Assembly: GCA_028673005.1 (NCBI GenBank)
Contig: CM054112.1
Coordinates: 188,498,564-188,562,563 of the forward strand
DNA from: Tanypteryx hageni
Taxonomy: Eukaryota > Arthropoda > Insecta > Odonata > Petaluridae
Direction: 5' to 3'
Length of the DNA stretch: 64,000 nucleotides
Made by a program: the position numbers and the translations under genes. This document shows positions 22,690 through 32,800 of this stretch, piece by piece. Within the stretch, counting starts at the first letter, position 1. Each line of letters begins with the position of its first letter. Below the pieces are notes generated by a model. The model was not told the origin of the DNA. It did not search any database and was given only the letters and a program-made list of their open reading frames with translations.

Positions 22690-23165
22690 TTTTTCTTCCA
22701 TCGCCGTCCTACCCTGTCGAGCAGGGAAGCAACCCCATCTATCTTCGCGGCTACTCACTATATATCTCTCCCTCACTCCATCCTTCTACGGAGACATTCT
22801 CCTCTTGACGGCTCTTTGCTCCTCCTTCCTTCCTTCCGGTTTCCTACCTCCCACTCTCCTTTTACCCTTCTCCATCTCTCCTCTTCCAACTCCTATCCGT
22901 CCTCCCTCCGCCGCATACGCACACGCTGACGCTCTCTCCTCTTCCGAGGACAGACAGACGTCACGGAATGAATAATTCACGCCGGACTGTTTGGCACTGC
23001 CCTACCTCTCTCATACCACCGCTGCTTCTCTCTCCTCCCTTTCCCTCCCTTCTCTTTGCCTCCTTTTCTCTCTCTTCGCTTTCTATCCTTACTCGTACGA
23101 GAACGCCTCTTAAACCTTTCTCCCTCTCCCCTCCTTCTTTTCCTGTCCATTCCCTACTTTAACGT
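22690..23165. repeat. Pyrimidine-rich low-complexity block
   Basis: The plus strand is dominated by CTCTCC, TTCCTTCC and CTCCC. The 118- and 64-codon frames on the plus strand are Pro/Ser/Leu-rich compositional products. Confidence 0.65.
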
Positions 23166-24064
23166 GACGTTAACTTAACAATGGCGATCGCCGAGAAAGA
23201 AGAAATTCCTTCGTATTACTTGCTTTCGCGATTCGCTCAAAATGTCCGTCATCCGTTGCCTCCGTCGTCGGAGTTTAGTTAACAGAAGAATACATCCCCA
23301 GGGGTTACAGAGGCTCGTTTTAATTTTATTGTGTTTACGCTAGGTTTGTGGCTACTTTCTTATTGATTTTGTACTTTTTGTACTCTGGATTTTCATGGTG
23401 TATATTTGTCAGCAATATATTAAGTGGTCAGTGTTTTCATCTGTCTAATAAATACGTTATTAGTTGTTATATGAGACTGTGCTGGCGAGATTGCCTCGAG
23501 ATAGTTTGTGAGAGAAAGGCAAAAATGAGCGAGCTATTTTTGCAAATTTGACTAAAAATATTCGTTTTCTTCTGAAATATCTCCTTGCATATGAGATAAG
23601 AGTCAGCTATTAAAATCAGGCAATTTTTTCCTATATTATTGAATTAATCTCACAGTCTTTATGAAAATTACTGCAGACACATAACAATCTGGTACAGATA
23701 TTTAGCGCATTAAAGTAAAATTAGTAATATAATAAATAAAAGGAAAAAGAACACTTACCGAGTGAAAATCCAAATGAACATTACCGACTATACTACTACG
23801 GGTGAATTAATTTAGCGCATTCAAAAGCAAATTTCACGGAATGTAATGGCTCGTAATAAAGATAGAAATGTGAGCTTAGGCAGCACTATAGTACGTTATC
23901 GACTGTTTTTTTTGGGTAATACGAATTCTTTCGACGACGAAGTTATATACATCTCTAACCACCTCCATCACCAGTTGCCAAACCCTAAACGCGGAGAATC
24001 AACCTTTCTTGTCTCATCTCCAGCGTTCGATTTCTCCCTCTCTTCCAGAGGATCTCTTATGCCC
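23166..24064. other. Unique sequence; one short ORF with strong start context
   Basis: At 23181-23282 a 33-residue frame begins with AACAATGG, a good insect initiation context, and is noted under findings. The rest is AT-rich with no recognised feature. Confidence 0.35.
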
Positions 24065-24069
24065 GCATG

Positions 24070-24140
24070 CAGCGCCGTAACTAGGGCGGGGCAAGCGGGG
24101 CATCTGCCTCGGGCGTATCTAAAGAAGGGGCGCAAAAATT
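24070..24140. mobile_element. Transposon-end-like sequence, solo
   Basis: CAGCGCCGTAACTAGGGCGG followed by GGCAAGCGGGGCATCTGCC resembles the CAG.GGCGTAACTAGGG ends seen in some DNA-transposon families of animals. No inverted partner or target duplication was found, so this is a weak call based on recall of the motif. Confidence 0.35.
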
Positions 24141-24324
24141 GTTGATGGCAAGTTGTGCGAGGTTGTATGGCCCAAGGACAGGGACGATTTCACCACTATA
24201 CCTGTTCCAGACATTACGAATAGCAGAAACTAGGTATTTCGATGATGCTATTATTGAGTTTGCTGCATTAAAATCACGTGGTATAACTCTTCATTATTAA
24301 AATATTTATACTTTCTGTATTTAA

Positions 24325-24420
24325 ATCATGTATGTAATTATGTTTATAATATTTTATTTAAATTATGTATGTAATTATATTTATAATTATGCATTTAAAT
24401 TATGTACATTTATAGTGAGA
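24325..24420. repeat. Short AT-rich tandem repeat, unit about 38 bp
   Basis: The text TATGTATGTAATTATATTTA and near variants occur about two and a half times at intervals of roughly 38 bp. It explains the Tyr/Ile/Asn-rich start of the frame beginning at 24328. Confidence 0.55.
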
Positions 24421-24464
24421 AATTATAACATTTATATTTCATTTTTATTTATTAATTGTTCAGC

Positions 24465-26818
24465 CAAAATTTCAGACGAATTTAAGATTATTTACTCGGG
24501 AGGAGAGAAAAAGGAAAGGGAAGTGGTGATTATAATGAGAAAAGAGATAGCTGAAAGAATTAGCAAGGTAGTGACAGTTAATGAAACTTCAGATAGAGCC
24601 AGTGGAAATGCTTATAATTCAAGTGTATATGCCAACAACTAATGCTGGTGACGACGAGGTAGATGAAATGTATGAACAGATTATGGAGGTATTGGAGGAG
24701 GAGGGAAAAGGAAGGATCATCACCATAGTAATGGGAGACTGGAACAGTGTAGTCGGAGAGGGACAGGAAGATAACATAGCGGGAAAATATGGACTAGGAA
24801 AGAGAAATGAAAGAGGGGAGAAATTTGAATGTAGACTGAAGAGCGTTAAGAGAAACATAAGAGTTTACAAGAAATGGAACTTAGAGGAACTCCTTAAGAA
24901 CAAGGAGGCTATCATGACTGAGTTGAGCGAAAGGTTGGGGGAGAGAGCTGAAGAAAATAGGAACAATGTAGATGAGGAGTGTAGATACAACCATAGCAAC
25001 ATTAAAGATGTAATGGAAAAGAAGGTAGTAAAGATAACGGGTGAAAGAAGAAACAAACAAAAAACCCTGGGTCACAGCAGCCATGCTGCAAAAAATGGAA
25101 TAGCGGAGAAAGTGGAAGAACATAAACACTGAAGAAGGCCAAAGAAAGTACAGGCAGTTAAATAATGCTTTAAGAAGGGAAACAGATAAAGCCAGAGGAC
25201 AGTGGATAAATGAGAAATGCGAGGAGATTGTCGAGTGTGAAAGAATTTGTAGAACAGACCTCATGTATAGCAAAGCAAGGGAAATATTCAAGAAAAAGGC
25301 AAGAAAGATAGGACGTAAAAGAATCGTGAACAAAAGTGATAAAATAGTCTCGGAGCCAGACATGTAAAGAATGTCTGAAAAGAATACATTGAGGTGCCGT
25401 ATGACAATGAAGGAAAGCCAAGAAATATTGAATTAAATGAAAAAGAGGATGTGGAAAACGACCAGCTAGGACCAAGTATTCTCGAGTCTGAAGTTAAAAG
25501 AGCTATTAATGACATGGAAAGGAATGCGTGGATGTGATGATATACCAGTGGACGTTCTTAAGGTTTTGGAATCGAAAGCAGTTAAGCAACTTACAAAATT
25601 CTTTAACCAAGTATATGATACTGGCATATGGCCTGAAGATTTTTTAGATGTTGTTATGGTACCACTGGAGAAAAAGAATAATGCAAAAAGTTGTAAGGAT
25701 TACAGAACTATTAGCTTAATTTCTCATACAGCTAAAGTTCTAACCAGAATAATAACCAAAAGAATTGAAGGTAAAATAGAAAAGGAGCTGCAAGATAATT
25801 AGTTTGGTTTCAAAAGAGGAAGAGGGACAAGAGATGCTATAGGATGTATGAGGATGATGATAGAAAGAGCGCTAGAAGTCAATAAAGGTATGTATTTTTG
25901 TTTTGTAGATTGGGAGAAAACTTTTGACCGAGTGAAATGGGACAAAATGTTGGGTATTTTAAATAAAATAGGAATAGATTGGAATGATAAAAAACTGCTT
26001 AAAAACCTTTACTTTGATCAAAAGTTTAGAGTCAGGGTTGACGGAGAAGAAACAGAAAGTACTTCAATAGGGAGGGGAGTGAGGCAGGGATGTCCTATTT
26101 TACCAGCGATATTTAATATTTATGCAGAAACAATAACAGAAGTAGCGTTTATGGAAGAGAAAGGATTTAAGATAGGAGGTGAAAGTATTACCACAATACA
26201 ATATGGAATGAAGATCAATGCCGAAAAACCAAAGTCATGGTGATTTCAAAGGAACGTAAAGAATTAAATATAATGGTAAATGCCCAAAAATTGGAACAAG
26301 CAAGTAGTTTCAAATATCTTGGCAGTATTTTAGCGCAGGATGGATGTAGCACACAGGACATTAGAAGTAGGATTGCAATGGCAAAAGCAGCATTTAACGA
26401 GAAGAAGCTTCTCACAAGCAAGAAAATAAATTTAGAAACAAGTAAGAAATGAGCAAAATGCTACATGTGGAGCATAGCTCTTTATGGTACAGAGACGTGG
26501 ACGGTAAGGAGAAAGGAGGAGAAATATTTAGGAAGTTTTGAGATATGGGTATGGAGGAGGATGATGAAAGTGAAATGGACAGAGAGGAAGAGAAACGAAG
26601 AAGTATTAGAAATGGTGGGAGAAGAAAGGATGCTAATAAAAACAATCAGGAAAAGAAAAGCAAATTGGATAGGGCACATATTGAGAAGACAGCATTTACA
26701 AAGGACAATCTTAGAAGGCAACATTAGCGGAAGAAGAGGAAGAGGGAGAAAAAGAATAGGAATATTAGAGAATATAAAGCAGGAATATAATACTTATAGA
26801 GATATAAAATCGTGATCT
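24465..26818 (+). pseudogene. Decayed RTE/BovB-like LINE (endonuclease and reverse transcriptase remnants)
   Basis: Domain order on the plus strand matches the LINE at 26952-29611. An endonuclease piece starts at about 24465 (FKIIYSGGEKKERE, IIMRKEIAERISKV). It continues in another frame from 24581 with IIQVYMPTTN, VMGDWNSVVGEG and KYGLGKRNERGEKF. The end of the endonuclease, including the DYILV and SDH blocks, is missing: the frame passes straight into linker-type sequence at about 24830. The reverse transcriptase resumes at 25509 (DDIPVDVLKVLE, YRTISLISHTAKVL), has a stop at 25801, then FGFKRGRGTRDAIG, FVDWEKTFDRVKWDK and GVRQGCPILPAIFNIY. The FADD block is deleted near 26200. C-terminal residues run to about 26815 (ANWIGHILRRQHLQRTILEG). 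With an absent active-site motif and several breaks it is dead. The 3' end abuts the degenerate array at 26820. Confidence 0.85.
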
Positions 26819-26819
26819 C

Positions 26820-26951
26820 TATCCGTCTGAACGGGTATAACAGGGATGAATTGACTGAACCGATTTCAACTAAATACATAGAATATTCACATAAATTAAT
26901 GACCAAAATGGCATATTTGGATCGGATCGACTCAGCAGGGGTGTCACAATT
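26820..26951. repeat. Degenerate array unit, left of the LINE insertion
   Basis: It contains GAATTGACTGAACCGATTTC and, further on, GGGGTGTCACAATT. The same pair of words, in the same order and spacing, recurs at 29612-30130 and 32520-32800. This is the left part of an array that the LINE at 26952-29611 interrupted. The last eight bases, TCACAATT (26944-26951), are the LINE target duplication. Confidence 0.65.
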
Positions 26952-29611
26952 CTTCTTCTTCATCTAAAGGCTAAGCCTTGTCGCTGCAACCATGAACTCC
27001 TGTCCTCTGCCATTCTCTTCAACATCTCGTATTTCTCAACTCCCATCACTGACTCCACGTCATCTAGGTATTTCTTTCTTGGTCTGCCTCTTCCTTTCTT
27101 CCCTAAAAGTTTCCCCTCCAAGATGTTCACAATTAATCCATTATGTCTAATCACATGGCCTAAAAATTTTGACTTCCTTTCTTCCATTCCTCTGATCAGT
27201 TTCCTTTCTTCTTTTACTTCTTCCAAAACTTCAAGGTTTGTCTTTCTCTCTGTCCAACTTGTCTTTATCAATATTCTCCATATCCACATTTCTGTCGCTT
27301 CCAGACGGGACCTCTCCCTCTTTCCTAACGTCCAACTTTCACTATCATAAAGTAAGGTACTCCAGACAAAAGCTTTTGCAAAGGATTTCCTTACTTCCAA
27401 ATTCATATGACTGCTTGTCAGTAGGTTCCTTTTGCATTGAAAAGCTTGCTTTGCAAGTGCTATTCTTCTTTTCACTTCCTGTACACATCTATTATCTTCA
27501 GTAATTGTACTACCTAGGTAGCAAAACTGCTTCACCTGCTCAATTTCCTGATTGTCTATTTTGATCTTTGATATTGTCCCTGCATTACTTTTGCCTATAA
27601 CCATCAATTTGGTTTTCTTGATATTTATCTTTAATTCCCACTGTTTTAACGTGTCCGATAATACTTTCAGCATTTTATTCATTTCTCTTTTTGAATCGCT
27701 GAATATTACAATGTCATCTGCAAATCTAATGCAGTGTATTCTAACTCCATTTATTTTTATGCCTTTTGTCTTTTCCTTCATAACTTCTATACTTTCTTCA
27801 ATGAACATATTAAACAAATATGGAGATAGCGGACATCCTTGTCTTACTCCTTTCCTTATCTTTGCTTCACTCTCTAATCCATTTATATTTATTCTTGTAG
27901 TTTGATTTTGATAAAGCTTAAAAATTAATCTTCTGTCCCTCCAATCAATACCTATTTTTTTCATAGTCTTAAACAACAGTTCCCAATTAACTGTATCAAA
28001 GGCCTTCTCCAAATCAATAAACGTTAAATATAATGTCCTGTTCATTTCTAAACATCTTTCCATTATCACCCTGAGGGCTAATATAGCTTCTCTCGTTCCT
28101 CTCCCACTTCTAAATCCAAATTGATCTTCACTAATATAATGTTCTATTTTCCTTTTTATTCTTTTTTTCACGATATAAATTAAAACTTTTGAGGTGTGCG
28201 AAAGTAGTGAAATTGTTCTGTAGTTACTACACTCCACTGCATTCCCCTTCTTTGGTAAACTTATAGTTTTACTTTTTATAAAGTCATCAGGTAATTTTCC
28301 TTTTTCGTAACAATCTTTTATAATTTTAAAGAAATGTTCTTTTGCTTCCTCCCCTAAGTTCTTCAAAAGTTCTGCAGGTATACCATCAACACCTGTTGCC
28401 TTGCCTGAATTAAGATTATTAATAGCTTTATAAAACTCTTCTTTGGTTATTGTTGGGCCTAGCTCGTCATTTCTTATTTCCTCTTCATTTTCAATAAATC
28501 TACATCCATCTCCAACATCTCTTCCACTATATAATTCTTCTATGTATTCTTTCCACCGAGCACATACTTTTTCATTTTCCCATAACATATTTCCTTCCTT
28601 ATCCTTAACTATTGCCGATTTAGTTCTTGGTTTGTACTGGAGAGTTTTAATTTTGAAGTAAGCTTTGTCTTGCCTTCCTCCCTTTGTATCTTCCTCAATT
28701 TCCTTCACTATCTCTTTGGTCCATCTCTCTTTTTCTTCTCTGCATTTGTTAATAATCTCATTCTTAACTTTTTTATAAGTTTCATCATTTCCATTCTTCC
28801 TCAACTTGTTCCTTTCTTCAATTAAAATCAGTATCTCCTCAGTCATCCAAGGTTTTCTAGGCTCCAATTTTCTCTTTCCAATAACTCCCTCTGTAGCTTT
28901 AATAACCCCTTTTTTAAATTCCTCCCAACTAAGTTGTCCTTCATAATTTCTCATCAACTCAATTGTTTTTTCTTGGTAATTCTTAGCCGTTGGTAACTCT
29001 TTCAGTCCCTGTAGATGCCAGTTCTTTTTAACTGTTCTCTTTATTTTCTTAAACCTAATATTGCATTTTGCCATGACTAGCTTGTGGTCACTGTCTACAT
29101 CTGGACCTGGGTAACTATAACACGATTTTACCTGGTTCTTATATCTTCTTTTTACTAAAATATAATCTATTTGAAACCTTCTTCTGTCTGGCGCCTCCCA
29201 TGTGTATCTTCTTCTTTTGGGAACTTCAAAGAAAGTGTTTGATACCATCATCTCATTCTGTTCACAAAACTCAATTAATCTTTCTCCCCTTTCATTTGTT
29301 TCACCTAAACCAAATTTTCCTACCATTCCACTATTTCGACTAGATCCAATCACAGCATTAAAGTCTCCCATTATTATTACATTATCTTTATCTTTTGTCA
29401 TCTTTATAAGTTCTTCTATTTCTTCATACACCTTTTCTACTTCTCCTTCTTCTGCACTACTTGTTGGGAAATACGCTTGTATCATCACTGTATCCGTTGG
29501 CACGGTGCTCATTCTTACCATCAACAACCTATCATTTATGTGATATGTATTGCAAACACTGTTTGCCCATTTCTTACTAATAATGACTGCTATTCCATTC
29601 CTTCCTCTCTT
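26952..29611 (-). mobile_element. RTE/BovB-like LINE, 5'-truncated, 8-bp target duplication
   Basis: Minus-strand retrotransposon bounded by exact copies of TCACAATT (26944-26951 and 29612-29619). The 3' end, at 26952, is a short GAA-type simple repeat (GATGAAGAAGAAG on the minus strand) beginning right at the stop codon, as in RTE elements, which lack a poly(A) tail. The 5' end is truncated inside the endonuclease domain. The flanking DNA on the two sides belongs to one repeat family: removing the LINE and one duplication copy leaves a continuous unit, CACAATTACAAA, which also occurs at 29889. It is the least decayed LINE in the window, hence probably the youngest. Confidence 0.9.
26960..29527 (-). 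CDS. Endonuclease-reverse transcriptase ORF of the RTE-like LINE (N-terminally truncated)
   Basis: An uninterrupted frame of 855 codons from the first Met; it stays open upstream to the LINE border near 29611 (KRGRNGIAVIISKKW), so this Met is internal and the true start is lost. Residue positions are approximate. The exonuclease-endonuclease-phosphatase-type endonuclease covers 1-160: GDFNAVIG at 54-61, QIDYILV at 119-125 and SDHKLV at 146-151. The N-terminal part with the first catalytic glutamate is missing. A basic linker follows. The reverse transcriptase, about 350-640, shows GVDGIPAELLK, FIDLEKAFD, GVRQGCPLSPYLFNMF and FADDIVIF. The C-terminal domain carries YLGSTITED, LGHVIRH and ILEGKLLGKKGRGRPRKKYL. 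Proteins of this type are often auto-named craniofacial development protein 2-like because CFDP2 contains an RTE-derived domain. The reverse transcriptase catalytic residues look intact, but without a full endonuclease it could not transpose by itself. Confidence 0.9.
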   Translation of the reverse strand: MLMVRMSTVPTDTVMIQAYFPTSSAEEGEVEKVYEEIEELIKMTKDKDNVIIMGDFNAVIGSSRNSGMVGKFGLGETNERGERLIEFCEQNEMMVSNTFFEVPKRRRYTWEAPDRRRFQIDYILVKRRYKNQVKSCYSYPGPDVDSDHKLVMAKCNIRFKKIKRTVKKNWHLQGLKELPTAKNYQEKTIELMRNYEGQLSWEEFKKGVIKATEGVIGKRKLEPRKPWMTEEILILIEERNKLRKNGNDETYKKVKNEIINKCREEKERWTKEIVKEIEEDTKGGRQDKAYFKIKTLQYKPRTKSAIVKDKEGNMLWENEKVCARWKEYIEELYSGRDVGDGCRFIENEEEIRNDELGPTITKEEFYKAINNLNSGKATGVDGIPAELLKNLGEEAKEHFFKIIKDCYEKGKLPDDFIKSKTISLPKKGNAVECSNYRTISLLSHTSKVLIYIVKKRIKRKIEHYISEDQFGFRSGRGTREAILALRVIMERCLEMNRTLYLTFIDLEKAFDTVNWELLFKTMKKIGIDWRDRRLIFKLYQNQTTRININGLESEAKIRKGVRQGCPLSPYLFNMFIEESIEVMKEKTKGIKINGVRIHCIRFADDIVIFSDSKREMNKMLKVLSDTLKQWELKINIKKTKLMVIGKSNAGTISKIKIDNQEIEQVKQFCYLGSTITEDNRCVQEVKRRIALAKQAFQCKRNLLTSSHMNLEVRKSFAKAFVWSTLLYDSESWTLGKRERSRLEATEMWIWRILIKTSWTERKTNLEVLEEVKEERKLIRGMEERKSKFLGHVIRHNGLIVNILEGKLLGKKGRGRPRKKYLDDVESVMGVEKYEMLKRMAEDRSSWLQRQGLAFR

Positions 29612-30130
29612 TTCACAATTACAAAATAATAATTTTTCGGATATTATGAATTTGGGAGGAATTGGCTAAACTGATTTCAATTAAATTTTTTATGAAGGAG
29701 GCGTGCAACATAAAATAATAAAATCAAGATTTTTGTAAAGATATAGAAAGCAGGGCTGCCACAATAGAGGGAATAAAAAAATTCTTTTTACACGTCTTTG
29801 TGTTGAACTGCCCGCATCAATTTTAACCGAATTCAATACAAAACCATATTAGCATATTTAAACCGAATCATCCAAACAGAGATACCACAATTACAAATTA
29901 AACTCTTTCAGTAATTAAGGATTAGGAAGGAATTGGCTGAACGGATTTCAATTAAATTTTATATATAAGATTTGTACAACATATCATAATGAAATCAAGA
30001 TGTTTAAAGCGGAGTTAAAGAATAGGACTACCAAGGTAAAAAGTAAAATAATATCTTTACACGTATTTCTAGAGAACTAACATAATGGATTTTAACCAAA
30101 TATAGTATACTAACCAAATATAGTATACTA
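29612..30130. repeat. Degenerate tandem array, right of the LINE insertion
   Basis: Units carry GAATTGGCTAAACTGATTTC (29661) and GAATTGGCTGAACGGATTTC (29931), each followed by CAATTAAATTTT and a GTACAACAT or GTGCAACAT word. CCACAAT-type words occur at about 29758 and 29886. The CTGAAC.GATTT block resembles wording found in internal repeats of several insect transposons. The unit size is about 130-270 bp and irregular, so a consensus could not be built by eye. Confidence 0.6.
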
Positions 30131-30239
30131 GCGCAATTACCCGTAAAAATGACGGGTTCAAATAAAAAAAACGGAATGAAAATTTTTAACTTTAAATAAA
30201 TTATTTTAACAATTATTATTTATATTGATTTTGTTTCTC

Positions 30240-30480
30240 ACAGCAGTCGGTTGTAAAGATAAACAAATGAGCGATTTCGGAAAAAGAATAATAGAATAAG
30301 TGACTTGATTCATTTTTCTTTAAAATAGTTTAAATCGGAAGATAGTAGGTCAGGTTTTTCCAATTTCAATTTACAAAAGAAGAAAAGCCCTGCACGACAA
30401 AAAGTCGATTTTTGAGTGTTATCTTACGAAGAATGGAAATATTACCCTGGAGTCGAACTAAGGAATTTTTTTGTGAATTT
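30240..30480. repeat. Interspersed repeat, copy 1 of 2
   Basis: This shares ordered blocks with 32160-32400: GAGCGATTTCG, ATAGAATAAG, TAGTTTAAAT/GGTTTAGATT, AAAAGAA.AAAAGC, TGCACG followed by AAAAGTC, and a final GAATCGAA/GAGTCGAA. Both copies are in the same orientation about 1.9 kb apart. Element type is unknown. Confidence 0.6.
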
Positions 30481-30526
30481 TCTTTCGGCAAAGCAATTTT
30501 CTATTTACATCCTTGATGGAATTATA

Positions 30527-31659
30527 GGTATACCTCGCGATACGCTGTTTCGCAATGCGCTTTTTTCCGTTTTACGCTCATTACACTTTCTGACTCTACC
30601 TCTCGATCCGATCACTTGATTCGGACATACGCTCTTACAAAACCCGGAAAACGAAGAGCCTTTCTCTGCCCATTCGAAAGGTCTCAATGCGAGCAATGAA
30701 AAACAACTTTGTTTCATTATATACGAACTACTTTAAATTTTTTTTCATATTCATATCATGTGTATACAATATTGCACCGAAGAAGTAATCGACGAGTTTC
30801 TTTTTATGTCCAAGGTAGTGTTTCGACGGACTACAGCCAGTTTTCAGTCCGAGTTCATGGTGGTGACACATTGAATTTGTGCTCGATTTTTTACCCTTAT
30901 AAATTTGAAATGTTGCAAGCGAATAAATTAAGCTAAGTATTTCTCTCGATTAATTAATTAAATTGGATAAAATAAAAAGTATTGAAAGTGTACAATAGGT
31001 CGTGCTCTTTCTCTAGTTCCGTCGACTGTGAGAACTATTTCTAGAAGTGCTGAAAAAATTAAAAAATGTGCTCAGGGGGCTACTTCTTTAACATCATCTG
31101 TGCTGGGGAGGCATAATCGAAGTGAACTGATAGAAATGGAGCGTTTGCTCAACATATCGATCGAAAAACAAAATGTTGCTCCCAGTTCGTATGTTTGGTG
31201 GAAAATGGCAGCACAGTGTAATTTGCGTTTTATGTTGTAGTGACGTTGCCTAAAAATTATGTAATGCCCTTCAGTAGGGCAAATTGTATGTAAAGATATT
31301 TTAAGCCACCAATCTAAGGGATTGAAAGTCCTTGTGTATGCATTGTATTTTATTTATACTTTGATGATAATTAGAATATTGTATAAAATACGTACGTAAT
31401 ACATATCGCGCGCGCTCTCTTACCCTCCTACCTTTGATATGGTTTTCAATGGGATTTTGCAGTCATGTAGCAAGATTTCGCGCAACAAGATCTTTTTTTA
31501 GGAACATATCTCTCGTCCTTATCCGTGATTTTAATCCATTTAGGAACGCATCTCTTTTTATAGCATTGCTCTTATGTAAAAATGTGTTTCGCAAATCGCT
31601 GATTCGCGTTACGCTCTGGTTTTTTGGAACGGAACCCTAGCGTATTGCGAGGTATACCG
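30527..31659 (+). mobile_element. Tigger/pogo-like element with transposase remnant
   Basis: The left end reads GGTATACCTCGCGATACGC, and the right end, read on the opposite strand, gives GGTATACCTCGCAATACGC. The 19-bp ends differ at one position. A TA lies just outside each end. The CATACCTCG-like end and the transposase fragment inside (30998-31240) both point to the Tigger branch of pogo. At 1.13 kb it is less than half of a full element, so it is a deletion derivative. Confidence 0.8.
30998..31240 (+). pseudogene. Tigger-type transposase fragment (N-terminal region)
   Basis: The plus strand reads LSLVPSTVRTISRSAEKIKK, then ATSLTSS and a MERLLNISIEKQNVAPSS segment. This is the order seen in Tigger transposases: the end of the first helix-turn-helix (S.STVRTI), then a linker, and the M.RLL..WIEDQ start of the CENP-B-type second DNA-binding domain. 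In Tigger the second motif normally has Trp and Asp-Gln, here replaced by Ser and Lys-Gln. The homology stops at about residue 60. The catalytic DDE domain is absent. It is a dead relic inside the TIR-bounded element. Confidence 0.75.
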
Positions 31660-31661
31660 TA

Positions 31662-32159
31662 TTCGCGTTTTATAGCTTGACACTCAGACCAAAGGACGAA
31701 CAACAGCCTTTTATTGTTATTTTTGTGATTCTTTTAAAACTCGCTTTCTCTCCTTATTTCCAAAACAGTCCTCAAGTCCTCCATTCTTCTACCTAACTCC
31801 CGTAACTTATCGCACAATCCTTCACCCAATAAAATTTTTACATGCTCGGTTTGTTTATTAAAAATTCAAGCACGTTTTTCATACCGTTTCTATTTCAATA
31901 ATATTGAATTTAGCTCATTATTACGATTTTTAATCTCTTTGAATAGTATTTCAGATTTTTAGGTATTCCTTCTCGTAAATAATGTAACTAATGTTGTTTA
32001 TATTGATTGCTATGAAAGTGATTTCCCTCTCCTTCTCTTAATAAAAGCCTTCATATCACGCTCATACCTATATGTAACAACAAGATTTCGAGGTTTAACA
32101 ATGTAGTTGGTAGGCAACATCCCGTTAAAACGCCATGATTTTTCCAAAATATACCACTG
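31662..32159. other. AT-rich sequence, no gene seen
   Basis: Unique AT-rich DNA between the Tigger-like element and the second interspersed repeat copy. Nothing was recognised. Confidence 0.4.
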
Positions 32160-32400
32160 AAAGGATTAACAAGAGCGATTTCGAGCAGAAGGCCCAAAAA
32201 GACGAATAGAATAAGAAACCTGAAAATTTTTTCTTTATAATGGTTTAGATTTGAAGATCCAAGGTCTAATGTTTCTAATTTTAATTACCAAAAGAAAAAA
32301 AGCTTGCACGTCGAAAAGTCCATTTTTACGTGTTACCTTATGAGAATCGAACCCGGGTCGTTTTCTAAATATCCTTATATGTAAATCAAGCAATCTTGAA
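32160..32400. repeat. Interspersed repeat, copy 2 of 2
   Basis: This is the partner of 30240-30480. It ends in GAATCGAACCCGGGTCG, which on the opposite strand resembles a tRNA B box (GGGTTCGATTC). It might be a tRNA-derived or tRNA-primed element, but no folded tRNA can be drawn around it. Confidence 0.55.
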
Positions 32401-32519
32401 AAATTTCGAACCATTATCTCGTACCGTTTTTGAGATATAAACGATTAATATTGGTATGGGTGCTTCTGTAGCGCGGTCTGATGGTGCGTGGTGGCAGTTG
32501 TTGCAGACGGAGTAAGAGA

Positions 32520-32800
32520 AATATAGGTATATAAGACATAATCTTCATATAAATAAATAACCAAAATATCATATTTCAACCGGGTCGACTAAACGAGGCT
32601 ACCACAATATCAAGGTTAGAATTTGTCTGTAACTATGAATTTGGCTGAACAGATTTTAAAAGAAATTTCGTTTGTAGGGCGAATATAGAATGAGAAAACG
32701 AAATGAATATGTTTAGAATGGAGCAAAATATCAGGGCTACAACTATATAAGGAAAAATAAATTTCTGATTATACTACGGCGAATTTGACGAAAAGCACTT
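32520..32800. repeat. Degenerate array units, third location
   Basis: The order of words matches the array at 26820-26951 and 29612-30130: AATAACCAAAATATCATATT, CGGGTCGACT, GGCTACCACAATAT, then TTTGGCTGAACAGATTTT and a final GGGCTACAACTAT. This shows that the array family continues to the right of the Tigger-like element. Confidence 0.6.

Noticed and set aside
24881..25515. 160-, 101- and 75-codon minus-strand frames
   Set aside because: Antisense shadows of the plus-strand LINE remnant at 24465-26818.
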